Assembly (NCBI RefSeq): GCF_008831285.2
Contig: NW_022204700.1
Span: forward strand, 1 to 18,610
DNA length: 18,610 bases
Reading direction: 5' to 3'
Source: Nymphaea colorata
Taxonomy: Eukaryota > Streptophyta > Magnoliopsida > Nymphaeales > Nymphaeaceae
The notes under the pieces are model-generated. The model did not search any database. It was not told where the DNA came from and worked only from the letters and a program-made list of their open reading frames with translations. Of this stretch, positions 1 to 8,553 are shown piece by piece (position 1 is the stretch's first letter; every line of letters starts with the position of its first letter). Both the position numbers and the translations under genes were made by a program.

Positions 1-963
1 GCTCCTTGTCTCATCAGTATGGACCTTCCATTACATAAAAAAATGTAAAGAAGTCAAATATAGACAACAAAAGGATTAGGGTTTGTTCCGTAAATATATC
101 AACCAACAACACTAAGCTGGAGAAGTATCACTTTACTGTATAACAAGTAACAACTGATCTATCAGTTACAAAAGGTTGTTTCCTATTATATTAAACTGAA
201 CAAGAACAGATGGACCATATACTAAATAAATAACAGCAAAAAATGGTATACACACAAGACAAACAACAGGAAACCTCAAGATAGGAACAAAAAACAACTG
301 CAGTAAAGTTCGACACAATCCACTCTCTCTTTCTCATTCTCAAGGAGATAGTCCTGATCAGTCCTTCAAGTTCTATTCAATTTGAAGTAAGAATTGAAAT
401 GTCAGCATAAAAATAAGGCTGTTGAATCATGTAGTACTCTGCTTACTGTCATGTAAATAAGGAGGTCTTCTGATTTATCAGGGTTTTGAATGTCTTGTTC
501 TGTTCTATTCTGTTTACTTCATATGGGCACTTCATCTTGTCACATCTCTAAAAAATCTATGTAAACATTTTGTTCTTCTTGGGGAAAAAATGAAACCACC
601 CAAAGATTGTAATTTCTGTATCATATAGAAAATTTGCAGAAATAAGAATTGTAAGTTGAGTTGCTGATAAGATCAAATTGAACCCATATTAAAAATCGAA
701 ACAAAAATCTCTTAAGATCATTCATTTGATCAACTATAGATCTTATTGTGGATCACTAGAAAACATATGATAAATCAGATCCATGGAAATAAAATTTGAG
801 GTTAATAAGCTTCTCCTAAGAAGAGTGGCATAGACAGCCAAGATAGTTAATTTTTCAGATTGGATACAATTAAGAACGGGATTAAACATAGATCTTTTGG
901 CTGTAGTTTTACCAAGGCATACAAATTTTAAGGTGTAATGAATTCCTCCCCATGTAGTTTTAC
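1..963 (-). other. AT-rich non-coding stretch, probably intron of the minus-strand gene
   Basis: No convincing coding frame was found here on either strand. On the minus strand, a GT donor at 963-962 opens this stretch. A pyrimidine-rich run followed by AG at 26-25 could close it, leaving an exon from 24 to beyond the window. If so, the donor exon's last two bases (TG) plus the first base at 24 (G) make a Trp codon, and the frame stays open to the window edge (S-I-L-M-R-Q-G). That gives an intron of about 939 bp, ordinary for plants. Eight codons are too few to prove an exon. A single AAACCCTAA-type telo-box lies at 76-84 (minus strand), far from the promoter, and is probably chance. Confidence 0.35.
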
Positions 964-969
964 CAAGGC
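902..969. repeat. 17-bp direct repeat duplicating a splice donor
   Basis: The 17-mer TGTAGTTTTACCAAGGC occurs at 902-918 and again at 953-969, a period of 51 bp. On the minus strand each copy reads CCTTG|GTAAAACTACA, a usable plant 5' splice site, so the candidate donor at the end of exon 1080-964 has an exact second copy 51 bp downstream. The spacing is a multiple of three, but in the open frame of the exon the first codon after the first donor is TAA. Using the second donor would therefore add a premature stop. Confidence 0.6.
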
Positions 970-1080
970 GTGGGAATGAAGGACTGTGACTTTCTAAGAT
1001 TTGTCACAACAGGCGCTGGCACTATATGGACAGGAGCTGGAGGTGCAGACGGTGACAGAGGTGATCCTAACTGTTCTGCC
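964..1080 (-). CDS. Candidate internal coding exon, product unknown
   Basis: On the minus strand an AG at 1082-1081 (TTACTAG|GG) and a donor CCTTG|GTAAAAC at 963-962 bound a 117-bp segment, a multiple of three. Only one of the three frames is open throughout; the other two hit TAG. The open frame gives about 38 residues, rich in Pro, Ser, Ala and Val (SPLSPSAPPAPVHIVPAPVV) and then basic (TNLRKSQSF). This looks like a low-complexity linker rather than a catalytic domain. The segment is more GC-rich than its flanks. The exon could instead begin 27-30 bp further upstream at one of two CAG acceptors, which keep the same phase. The overlapping plus-strand frame (starting at 970) is also open, but no plus-strand promoter was seen. 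I do not recognise the gene. Confidence 0.35.
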
Positions 1081-1277
1081 CTAGTAAGTAAAACAGTTCT
1101 TCTGCTGAAGCACCCTTCATTTACAAGCATAAAGAAGATAAATGGTTGCATTATGCAAAAGAACACACAAGTCAAACCGAAAGTTTCCAGATCAAAAAAT
1201 GAATAAAAGCATTTCCCAAACAATAAAGAACAAGAAAATACGTAAAAAAACCAAGCAAAATTCAGTTATCGACATAC

Positions 1278-1300
1278 TGTGGGAGAAGAAGCTTCATACC
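1278..1300 (-). CDS. Possible first coding microexon (ATG exon), speculative
   Basis: On the minus strand CTTCCTTCCAG is a good acceptor ending at 1301, and CACA|GTATGT at 1277 is a strong donor. They enclose 23 bp with an ATG at 1297-1295. From this ATG the frame reads M-K-L-L-L-P and leaves two bases (CA), exactly what exon 1080-964 needs, since it starts with the third base of a codon. The agreement of strong splice sites and phase is suggestive, but an exon this short is easy to find by chance. An alternative ATG at 1460-1458 runs into a stop after 9 codons and has weaker donors. Treat this as a hypothesis for the translation start. Confidence 0.2.
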
Positions 1301-1489
1301 CTGGAAGGAAGTTTTATATCCATCAAAATGTATAAACACCACAAAAAAGGTTTGGTTTGAAGAAAATATTGTCGAAGAAAAGAAAATAAAGACCGTCGCA
1401 GAACTAGTTATGTTTATTAACAGGATCACTTCAAGACCAATGTAACACAGTCAGTGCCATCTCAATTTGAATCTAGACAAACTGTTCGT

Positions 1490-1740
1490 CTGCAGAAACC
1501 AGAAGAAAAGAACGAGCCATATCAGGGTTCACTAGCACACAAAGACTTAAAAGAGTGGGTGAGGCATTTCGTCGAACGTTTGGTCTCCAGAAGTTCAGCA
1601 TCTGTCAACCCTCCCAAACATTGTAATCAGTCGAGACAGGAGAAATGGAGAGAACATAAAAAAGTAAGAAGAGTATAGCGCTGGAAGAAGAAGCAAGCAA
1701 ACCTTCCCTCTCCAACTCAAAATCAAAATACGTCATACAC
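1490..1740 (-). other. Possible leader (5' UTR) intron
   Basis: Minus strand: a donor AATAGG|GTGTATGA at 1740-1739 (or GTATGA at 1738) and an acceptor TTTCTTCTGGTTTCTGCAG ending at 1490. The acceptor has a long pyrimidine tract and TGCAG, the commonest plant acceptor. The sequence between is T-rich on this strand, as plant introns are. The downstream exon would start at 1489 and contain only a 9-codon open frame from the ATG at 1460, so it would be mostly leader. Introns in the 5' leader are common in plant genes. The exact donor is uncertain. Confidence 0.35.
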
Positions 1741-1957
1741 CCTATTGGGAACTAGGGGACCCTGCTTCGGCTGGAGATCAAAACCCACGATGAACTATGT
1801 GGGCGAAACCCTATCGGGAAAAGGATCCGACGGCGGTCGATGAACCCCAGGCCCAGGTGGCTAGAGACCGGCGACAACAACAACAAAAGAGTGAACAGAG
1901 ACAGAGATAGGAAAGAAAGAAGAGCTCTCAATTCCTGCCCCACAGTCGAATTCCTTC
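1741..1957 (-). other. Probable first exon, 5' untranslated leader
   Basis: This is the minus-strand segment starting about 30 bp downstream of the TATA box. It is strongly CT-rich at its start (TCTTTCTTTCCTATCTCTG and similar), has a short TTG run (1875-1887), and contains no ATG down to about 1737, all typical of a plant 5' leader. The 5' end is an estimate from TATA spacing, the 3' end from the possible donor at 1740. Frames that start at 2021 and run through this region begin upstream of the TATA box, so they would not be on this transcript. Confidence 0.4.
1806..1813 (+). promoter_or_regulatory. Telo-box-like motif AAACCCTA in the leader
   Basis: The octamer AAACCCTA (TAGGGTTT on the gene strand) lies inside the putative first exon, about 145 bp after the expected transcription start. 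This motif is known from plant promoters and leaders, often of translation-apparatus genes, and is bound by telomere-repeat-binding factors. An 8-bp match can occur by chance, so function is inferred only. Confidence 0.3.
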
Positions 1958-1984
1958 GATGGGGATACCATCTCTTCGCATGAC

Positions 1985-1992
1985 TATTTATA
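1985..1992 (-). promoter_or_regulatory. TATA box TATAAATA of the minus-strand gene
   Basis: The minus strand reads GCTGTATAAATAGTCATG, an exact match to the plant TATA consensus, set in otherwise GC-richer sequence. About 30 bp downstream a CT-rich, ATG-free leader begins, so position and context agree. Transcription start would be near 1950-1960. The satellite array begins only about 475 bp upstream of this box. Confidence 0.55.
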
Positions 1993-2140
1993 CAGCACAG
2001 CTCGAGTGGATTGACGCCCATCGACAGAGTGAAACGAGAGAGAGACGCGGATAGGAAGGGGAGAGAGACATGGAGAAACGATTACTTACACAGCAGGATA
2101 GTGAGAGGGACGACGTCCGAGACAGCAGTAGTGAGAGAAG
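1993..2140 (-). promoter_or_regulatory. Proximal promoter region, GA-rich on the plus strand
   Basis: Between the TATA box and the minisatellite the plus strand is dominated by GAGA runs (gagagagagac at about 2038-2044 and again at 2060-2068), i.e. CT runs on the gene strand. GA/CT tracts are common in plant core promoters. No other factor site can be supported by eye. Confidence 0.3.
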
Positions 2141-2274
2141 GCAGCAGCTCTCTCTCGCGGGTGAGGTGAAACTGGCGGGTGGGGTGAAGCTGAGGACGAG
2201 GAAACGCCTTCGCGTGCAGCAGCTCTCTCTGGCGGGTGGGGTGAAGCTGAGGATGAGGAGACGCCTTCGCGTGC
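2141..2274. repeat. GC-rich minisatellite, two unequal copies
   Basis: The unit begins gcagcagctctctct and ends acgccttcgcgtgc. Copy one is 2141-2215 (75 bp) and copy two 2216-2274. Copy one is longer because it holds an 18-bp internal duplication: a ggcgggt-ggggtgaagct segment preceded by a diverged version of itself, starting near 2156. Without that insert the period is 57 bp. Both strands have long open frames here only because the repeat lacks stop codons. It stands out as GC-rich between AT-rich neighbours. Confidence 0.75.
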
Positions 2275-2277
2275 CCT

Positions 2278-2379
2278 AACGGGCAAAAAAATATTTCGGG
2301 AAACATTTCTCCACCTCTCGCGGTGGAAAGATGTTTCCAGAAATTTTTTTCCGGAAATGCCTTCAACGGGCAAAAAAAT
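2278..2379. repeat. Direct repeat AACGGGCAAAAAAAT flanking a foldback
   Basis: AACGGGCAAAAAAAT occurs at 2278-2292 and 2365-2379, 87 bp apart, and AACGGGC occurs a third time at 2460-2466. Between the first two copies lies a strong inverted repeat (2285-2352). The arrangement of GGGC-rich direct repeats around a foldback resembles the subterminal region of a DNA transposon, but no terminal inverted repeat pair or target-site duplication was established. Confidence 0.5.
2285..2352. repeat. Strong inverted repeat (hairpin)
   Basis: The core arms GGAAACATTTCTCCACC (2299-2315) and GGTGGAAAGATGTTTCC (2322-2338) pair at 15 of 17 positions around a 6-base loop. The pairing continues outward through an A-run at 2285 and a T-run ending at 2352 with a few unpaired bases, giving a stem close to 30 bp. 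It is not followed by a gene end, and this is plant DNA, so a rho-independent terminator is not meant. A degraded foldback element is the likeliest reading. Confidence 0.65.
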
Positions 2380-2438
2380 GTTTCCGTGTTTGATAAATGA
2401 GAAATTTTTTAAAAATTTGAATTTTTTTTCGTGAGCTA

Positions 2439-2467
2439 CAGGATTTTTCCTGCCCGTCAAACGGGCC
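2439..2467. repeat. Two abutting small palindromes at the satellite border
   Basis: CAGGA-tttt-TCCTG (2439-2452) is followed directly by GCCCGT-caa-ACGGGC (2452-2466). The next base but one starts the satellite. On the minus strand this end reads AAGGGCCCGTTTGA, similar in style to the ends of some plant DNA transposons, which is why a transposon end at the array border is considered. Identification is inference. Confidence 0.5.
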
Positions 2468-2487
2468 CTTAATCTAGCAATATGGAT

Positions 2488-3317
2488 GTAACAACAAGTT
2501 AAGCACATTCAATTAAGTATGTGTGATCATTTGAATCACTTAAATCGCACTTGTATTGATACGAACTTGTGATTTCAATCATTTAGATCGTGCACTATAG
2601 TTGTAACAATAAATTCAACTCATCGGACTAACTACATGCGTTTGTATCCACATGAACATGTGATTTCAATCATTTAAATCATTCATTATATATGTATTCC
2701 AAACGAACTACTGGTATCAAAGCCACTAGGTCATTCTATACGTAAGTAAGAAATGGTCACGCACATTCAATTAAATACAAGTGATCAATTATATGTAATA
2801 ACAAGTGAAAATCAATCACTTAATCTCTCTCAATTAAATATAAGTGATCAAATATATGTAATAACAAGTGAAACACATTAGGTTACTTACAAGACACCAA
2901 ATGAATCACTCCAATATCATTCATTTTCATACAAACCTATGATTTTAATCTACTAAATCATTTAATATAGACGTAACAACAAGTTAAGCACATTCAATTA
3001 CGTATGTGTGATAAAATGAATCACTTAAATCCCACTCGTATTGATACGAACTTGTGATTTCAATTCCTTACATCGATCACCATAGATGTAAGAACTAGTT
3101 CAACTTATTGAATAAACTACAAGGGATCAAACTAATGCATAGGTCTCCTTTATGTCCATACAAACTTGTAAGTTTTAATCATTTAAATCATTGATCAAAG
3201 ATGTAATAACAAGTGAAACACAATAGGTTAACTACAAGACACCAAATGAATCACTCAAATCTCATTCATTTTCACACAAACTTGTGATTTCAATCTACTA
3301 AATCATTTATTATAGAC
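2488..3317 (+). repeat. Block 1 of copy 1 (A-C-D-h-h-B-A-C-B, shortened)
   Basis: Anchors: A 2488, C 2603 (only 91 bp), D remnant 2694 (52 bp), h 2746 (49 bp), h 2795 (63 bp), B 2858, A 2973, C 3088, B 3203. The same order is found in blocks 2 and 3, so the three blocks descend from one ancestral block of about 0.9 kb. Block 1 lost about 63 bp at the start of D. Confidence 0.8.
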
Positions 3318-4217
3318 GTAACAACAAGTTAAACACATTCAATTAAGTATGCAAGATTATATGAATCACTTAAATCTCACTTGTATTCGTACGAACATGT
3401 GATTTCAATCCTTTAGAACGTTCCCTATAGATGTAACAACAAATTCAACTCATCGGACTAACTACACGTGTACAAATATAGTGACTTCAACCATTTGAAT
3501 CCATATAAACTTGTGATTTCAACCATTTAAATCATTCATTATAGATGTAATAACAAGTGAAATACATTAGATTAACTATAAGGGACCAATATAGTGACTT
3601 GACTCTCATTCATTTCCAAACGGACTTCTTTTTTCAAGCCACTAAGTCATTCTATACGTATGTAACAAATGGTTACGCACATTCAATTAAATATAAGTTA
3701 TCAAATGTATGTAAGAACAAGTAAAAATGAATCACATAATCTCTTGATTAAACATAAGTGATCAAATGTATGTAATAACAAGTGAAACACATTAAGTTAC
3801 CTGTAAGACACCAAATGAATCACTCGAATCCCATTCATTTTCATATAAACCTATGATTTGAATTTACTAAATCATTTAAAATAAACATAACAACAAGTTA
3901 AGTACATTCAATTAAATATGCGTGATCAATTGAATCACTTAAATCCCACTCGTATTGATGTGAACTTGTGCATCGATCACTATAGATGTAACAACATGTT
4001 CAACTTATCGTACAAACTAGAAAGGATCAAACTAATGCATAGGTCTCCTTTATATCCATACAAACTTGTGAGTTTTAATTATTTCAATCATTGAGCATGG
4101 ATGTAATAACATGTAAAACACGTTAGGTTAACTATAAGACACTAAATGAATCATTCGAATTACATTCATTTTCATACAAACTTGTGATTTCAGTTCACTT
4201 AATCAAGCAACATGGAT
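3318..4217 (+). repeat. Block 2 of copy 1 (A-C-D-h-h-B-A-C-B)
   Basis: Anchors: A 3318, C 3433, D 3547, h 3662, h 3711, B 3772, A 3887, C 3988, B 4103. The second A monomer is 101 bp because a piece like atttcaattccttac is missing before catcgatcac. D differs from B by gggaccaatatagtgac and by an end catttccaaacggacttc. The two h pieces (49 and 61 bp) together equal nearly one monomer. Confidence 0.8.
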
Positions 4218-4510
4218 GTAACAATAAGTTAAGCACATTCAATTTAGTATGTGTGATCATTTGAATCACTTAAATCGCACTTGTATTGATACGAACTTGT
4301 AATTTCAATCCTTTAGATCGTGCACTATATTCGTACCAATACGAGTCAGATTTAAGTGATTCTATGATCACGCATACTTTATTGAATGTACTTGACTTAT
4401 TGTTATATCCATATTAAATGATTTAGTAGATTGAAATCACAGGCTTGCATGAAAATGAATGAGATTTGAGTGATTCATTTGTGCCCTATTGTTAACCTAA
4501 TTCACTTGTT
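4107..4510. repeat. Large imperfect palindrome, copy 1
   Basis: Left arm 4107-4295 is a forward B-A pair, the spacer is 4296-4329, and the right arm 4330-4510 is A-B in inverted orientation. Matching words: taaatgatttagtag on the right is the reverse complement of ctactaaatcattta of normal B, and ttcgtaccaatacgag mirrors the A end. At the right joint, gtta is shared by the inverted and the following forward sequence. The arms differ at a fair number of positions, so pairing is good but not perfect. Confidence 0.8.
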
Positions 4511-4726
4511 AAGCACATTCAATTAAATTACAAGTGAAACACATTAGGTTAACTATATGACACCAAATGAATCACTTGTTAAGGACATCCGTATTAAGAA
4601 TCATTATAAATGTAACAACTAGTGAAACACATTAGGTAAACCATAAGACACCAAATGAATCACTCGAATCTCATTCATTTTCATACGAACTTGTGATTTC
4701 GATCTACTAAATCATTTAATATAGAT
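4218..4726 (+). repeat. Foldback module of copy 1
   Basis: It starts with a normal A monomer (4218), then holds an inverted A plus B (4330-4510), then a short forward A fragment (aagcacattcaattaaa, 4511 on) joined to a truncated B (from about 4528), a scrambled joint (cacttgttaaggacatcc, near 4573), and a B monomer anchored at 4612. This module is the only part of the repeat unit that breaks the A-C-B order, and it is kept in all five copies. Confidence 0.8.
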
Positions 4727-5643
4727 GTAACAACAAGTTAAACACATTCAATTAAGCATGCATGATCATATGAATCATTTAAATCTCACTTGTATTGGTA
4801 CGAATGCGTGATTTCAATCCTTTAGATCGTTCACTATAGATGTAACAACAAATTCAACTCATCGGACTAATTACGCGCATTCAAAGTAATGCATAGATCC
4901 CATTTGTATCCATATGAACTTGCGATTTCAATCATTTAAATCATTCATTATAGATGTAATAACAAGTGAAATACACTAGATTAACTGTAAGGGACCAACA
5001 TAATGACCTGACTCTCATTCATTTCCAAACGAACTTCTTATTTTAAGCCACTAAGTCATTCTATACGTATGTAACAAATCGCTACGCACACTCAATTAAA
5101 TATATTGATCAAATATATGTAATAACAAGAGAAAATGAATCATTTAATCTCTCAATTAAATATATGTGATCAAATATATGTAATAACAAGTGAAACATAT
5201 TAGGTTACCTACAAGACACCAAATGAATCACTCAAATCTCATTCATTTCTATACAAACCTATGATTTCAATATACTAAATCATTTAATATAGACGTAACA
5301 ACAAGTTAAGCACATTCAATTAAGTATGTGTGATCAAATGAATCACTTAAATCTCACTCGTATCGAGACGAGTGATTTAGTGTGCGTATGGATACAAATG
5401 AATGAGATGTAACAACATGTTCAACTTATTGAACAAACTACAAGGGATCAAACTAAACTAATCCATAGGTCTCCTTTACATCCATATAAACTTGTGAGTT
5501 TTTATCGTTTAAATCGTTGATCATAGATGTCATAACGAGTGAAACACATTAGGTTAATTATAAGACACCAAATGAATCACTCAAATCTCATTTATTTTCA
5601 CACAAACTTGTGATTTGAATTCACTTAATCTAGCAATATGGAT
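4727..5643 (+). repeat. Block 3 of copy 1 (A-C-D-h-h-B-A-C-B)
   Basis: Anchors: A 4727, C 4842, D 4956, h 5071, h 5119, B 5180, A 5295, C 5409, B 5529. The last A ends in a small foldback (5355-5404) instead of its normal second half, and the last C has a 5-bp insertion (aaactaaactaatcc), giving a 120-bp step. Confidence 0.8.
5355..5404. repeat. Small hairpin plus inverted monomer fragment, copy 1
   Basis: CACTCGT-atcgag-ACGAGTG (5355-5374) is a perfect 7-bp stem with a 6-base loop, extended outward by aaatc/gattt with a two-base bulge. The right side continues as a short inverted piece (gatttagt then tggatacaaatgaatgag) that is the reverse complement of a B/C second half with its middle missing. 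Forward order resumes at gtaacaac (5409). Confidence 0.8.
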
Positions 5644-7258
5644 GTAACAACAAGTTAAGCACATTCAATTAAGTATGTGTGATCATTTGAATCACTTAAA
5701 TCGCACTTGTATTGATACGAACTTGTGATTTCAATCATTTAGATCGTGCACTATAGTTGTAACAATAAATTCAACTCATCGGACTAACTACATGCGTTTG
5801 TATCCACATGAACATGCGATTTCAATCATTTAAATCATTCATTATATATGTATTCCAATCGAACTTCGGTATCAAAGCCACTAGGTCATTCTATACGTAA
5901 GTAAGAAATGGTCACGCACATTCAATTAAATACAAGTGATCAATTATATGTAATAACAAGTGAAAATCAATCACTTAATCTCTCTCAATTAAATATAAGT
6001 GATCAAATATATGTAATAACAAGTGAAACACATTAGGTTACTTACAAGACACCAAATGAATCACTCCAATATCATTCATTTTCATACAAACCTATGATTT
6101 TAATCTACTAAATCATTTAATATAGATGTAACAACAAGTTAAGCACATTCAATTACGTATGTGTGATAAAATGAATCACTTAAATCCCACTCGTATTGAT
6201 ACGAACTTGTGATTTCAATTCCTTACATCGATCACCATAGATGTAAGAACTAGTTCAACTTATTGAACTAACTACAAGGGATCAAACTAATGCATAGGTC
6301 TCCTTTATGTCCATACAAACTTGTAAGTTTTAATCATTTAAATCATTGATCAAAGATGTAATAACAAGTGAAACACAATAGGTTAACTACAAGACACCAA
6401 AGAATCACTCAAATCTCATTCATTTTCGCACAAACTTGTGATTTCAATCTACTAAATCATTTATTATAGACGTAACAACAAGTTAAACACATTCAATTAA
6501 GTATGCATGATTATATGAATCACTTAAATCTCACTTGTATTCGTACGAACATGTGATTTCAATCCTTTAGAACGTTCCCTATAGATGTAACAACAAATTC
6601 AACTCATCGGACTAACTACACGTGTACAAATATAGTGACTTCAACCATTTGAATCCATATAAACTTGTGATTTCAACCATTTAAATCATTCATTATAGAT
6701 GTAATAACAAGTGAAATACATTAGATTAACTATAAGGGACCAATATAGTGACTTGACTCTCATTCATTTCCAAACGGACTTCTTTTTTCAAGCCACTAAG
6801 TCATTCTATACGTATGTAACAAATGGTTACGCACATTCAATTAAATATAAGTTATCAAATGTATGTAAGAACAAGTAAAAATGAATCACATAATCTCTTG
6901 ATTAAACATAAGTGATCAAATGTATGTAATAACAAGTGAAACACATTAAGTTACCAGTAAGACACCAAATGAATCACTCGAATCCCATTCATTTTCATAT
7001 AAACCTATGATTTGAATTTACTAAATCATTTAAATAAACGTAACAACAAGTTAAGTACATTCAATTAAATATGCGTGATCAATTGAATCACTTAAATCCC
7101 ACTCGTATTGATGTGAACTTGTGCATCGATCACTATAGATGTAACAACATGTTCAACTTATCGTACAAACTAGAAAGGATCAAACTAATGCATAGGTCTC
7201 CTTTATATCCATATAAACTTGTGAGTTTTAATTATTTAAATCATTGAGCATGATGTAA

Positions 7259-7661
7259 TAACATGTAAACACGTTAGGTTAACTATAAGACACTAAATGA
7301 ATCATCGAATCACATTCATTTTCATACAAACTTGTGATTTCAGTTCACTTAATCAAGCAACATGGATGTAACAATAAGTTAAGCACATTCAATTTAGTAT
7401 GTGTGATCATTTGAATCACTTAAATCGCACTTGTATTGATACGAACTTGTAATTTCAATCCTTTAGATCGTGCACTATATTCGTACCAATACGAGTCAGA
7501 TTTAAGTGATTCGTATGATCACGCATACTTTATTGAATGTACTTGACTTATTGTTATATCCATATTAAATGATTTAGTAGATTGAAATCACAGGCTTGCA
7601 TGAAAATGAATGAGATTTGAGTGATTCATTTGGTGCCTATTGTTAACCTAATTCACTTGTT
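7259..7661. repeat. Large imperfect palindrome, copy 2
   Basis: Same structure as in copy 1: left arm 7259-7445, inverted right arm from 7480. Both inversion joints are at the same bases as in copy 1, so the inversion happened once, before the 3.15-kb unit was amplified. Confidence 0.8.
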
Positions 7662-8503
7662 AAGCACATTCAATTAAATTACAAGTGAAACACATTAGGT
7701 TAACTATATGACACCAAATGAATCACTTGTTAAGGACATCCGTATTAAGAATCATTATAAATGTAACAACTAGTGAAACACATTAGGTAAACCATAAGAC
7801 ACCAAATGAATCACTCAAATCTCATTCATTTTCATACGAACTTGTGATTTCGATCTACTAAATCATTTAATATAGATGTAACAACAAGTTAAACACATTC
7901 AATTAAGCATGCATGATCATATGAATCATTTAAATCTCACTTGTATTGGTACGAAGCGTGATTTCAATCCTTTAGATCGTTCACTATAGATGTAACAACA
8001 AATTCAACTCATCGGACTAATTACGCGCATTCAAAGTAATGCATAGATCCCATTTGTATCCATATGAACTTGCGATTTCAATCATTTAAATCATTCATTA
8101 TAGATGTAATAACAAGTGAAATACACTAGATTAACTGTAAGGGACCAACATAATGACCTGACTCTCATTCATTTCCAAACGAACTTCTTATTTAAGCCAC
8201 TAAGTCATTCTATACGTATGTAACAAATCGCTACGCACACTCAATTAAATATATTGATCAAATATATGTAATAACAAGAGAAAATGAATCATTTAATCTC
8301 TCAATTAAATATATGTGATCAAATATATGTAATAACAAGTGAAACATATTAGGTTACCTACAAGACACCAAATGAATCACTCAAATCTCATTCATTTCCA
8401 TACAAACCTATGATTTCAATATACTAAATCATTTAATATAGACGTAACAACAAGTTAAGCACATTCAATTAAGTATGCGTGATCAAATGAATCACTTAAA
8501 TCT

Positions 8504-8553
8504 CACTCGTATCGAGACGAGTGATTTAGTGTGCGTATGGATACAAATGAATG
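8504..8553. repeat. Small hairpin plus inverted fragment, copy 2
   Basis: Same foldback as in copy 1, stem at 8504-8523, with identical loop. Confidence 0.8.

Larger units (their letters stand above)
2468..5623 (+). repeat. Higher-order repeat copy 1 (3156 bp), at the array border
   Basis: This copy starts directly after the foldback element at cttaatctagc. Taking the A anchor as zero, it holds block 1 (2488-3317, 830 bp), block 2 (3318-4217, 900 bp), a foldback module (4218-4726, 509 bp) and block 3 (4727-5643, 917 bp). Block 1 is short because its C monomer lacks about 24 bp and its D monomer is cut to 52 bp. The copy is intact, with no visible decay towards the border. It groups with copy 2 by shared variants such as gagcatg (4093), actatattcgtacc (4325) and attacgcgcattc. 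Confidence 0.9.

Noticed and set aside
76-84. Telomere repeat remnant (TTAGGGTTT)
   Set aside because: There is a single copy only, with no tandem run of TTTAGGG around it.
1454-1678. 74-codon plus-strand frame, Lys/Arg/Glu-rich
   Set aside because: It is antisense to the T-rich leader intron of the minus-strand gene, which gives a charged-looking translation. No promoter was seen on this strand.
1752-2021. 89-codon minus-strand frame with a hydrophobic LFTLLLLLS stretch that looks like a signal peptide
   Set aside because: Its ATG is upstream of the TATA box and the leucine run is just the CT-rich leader read as codons.
2285-2352. Intrinsic transcription terminator
   Set aside because: The stem plus T-run looks like one, but the surroundings are plant nuclear DNA and no gene ends here.
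2082-2508. Open frames of 69 to 140 codons on both strands
   Set aside because: They run through the minisatellite and foldback stretch and partly into the satellite. The repetitive composition explains the lack of stop codons.
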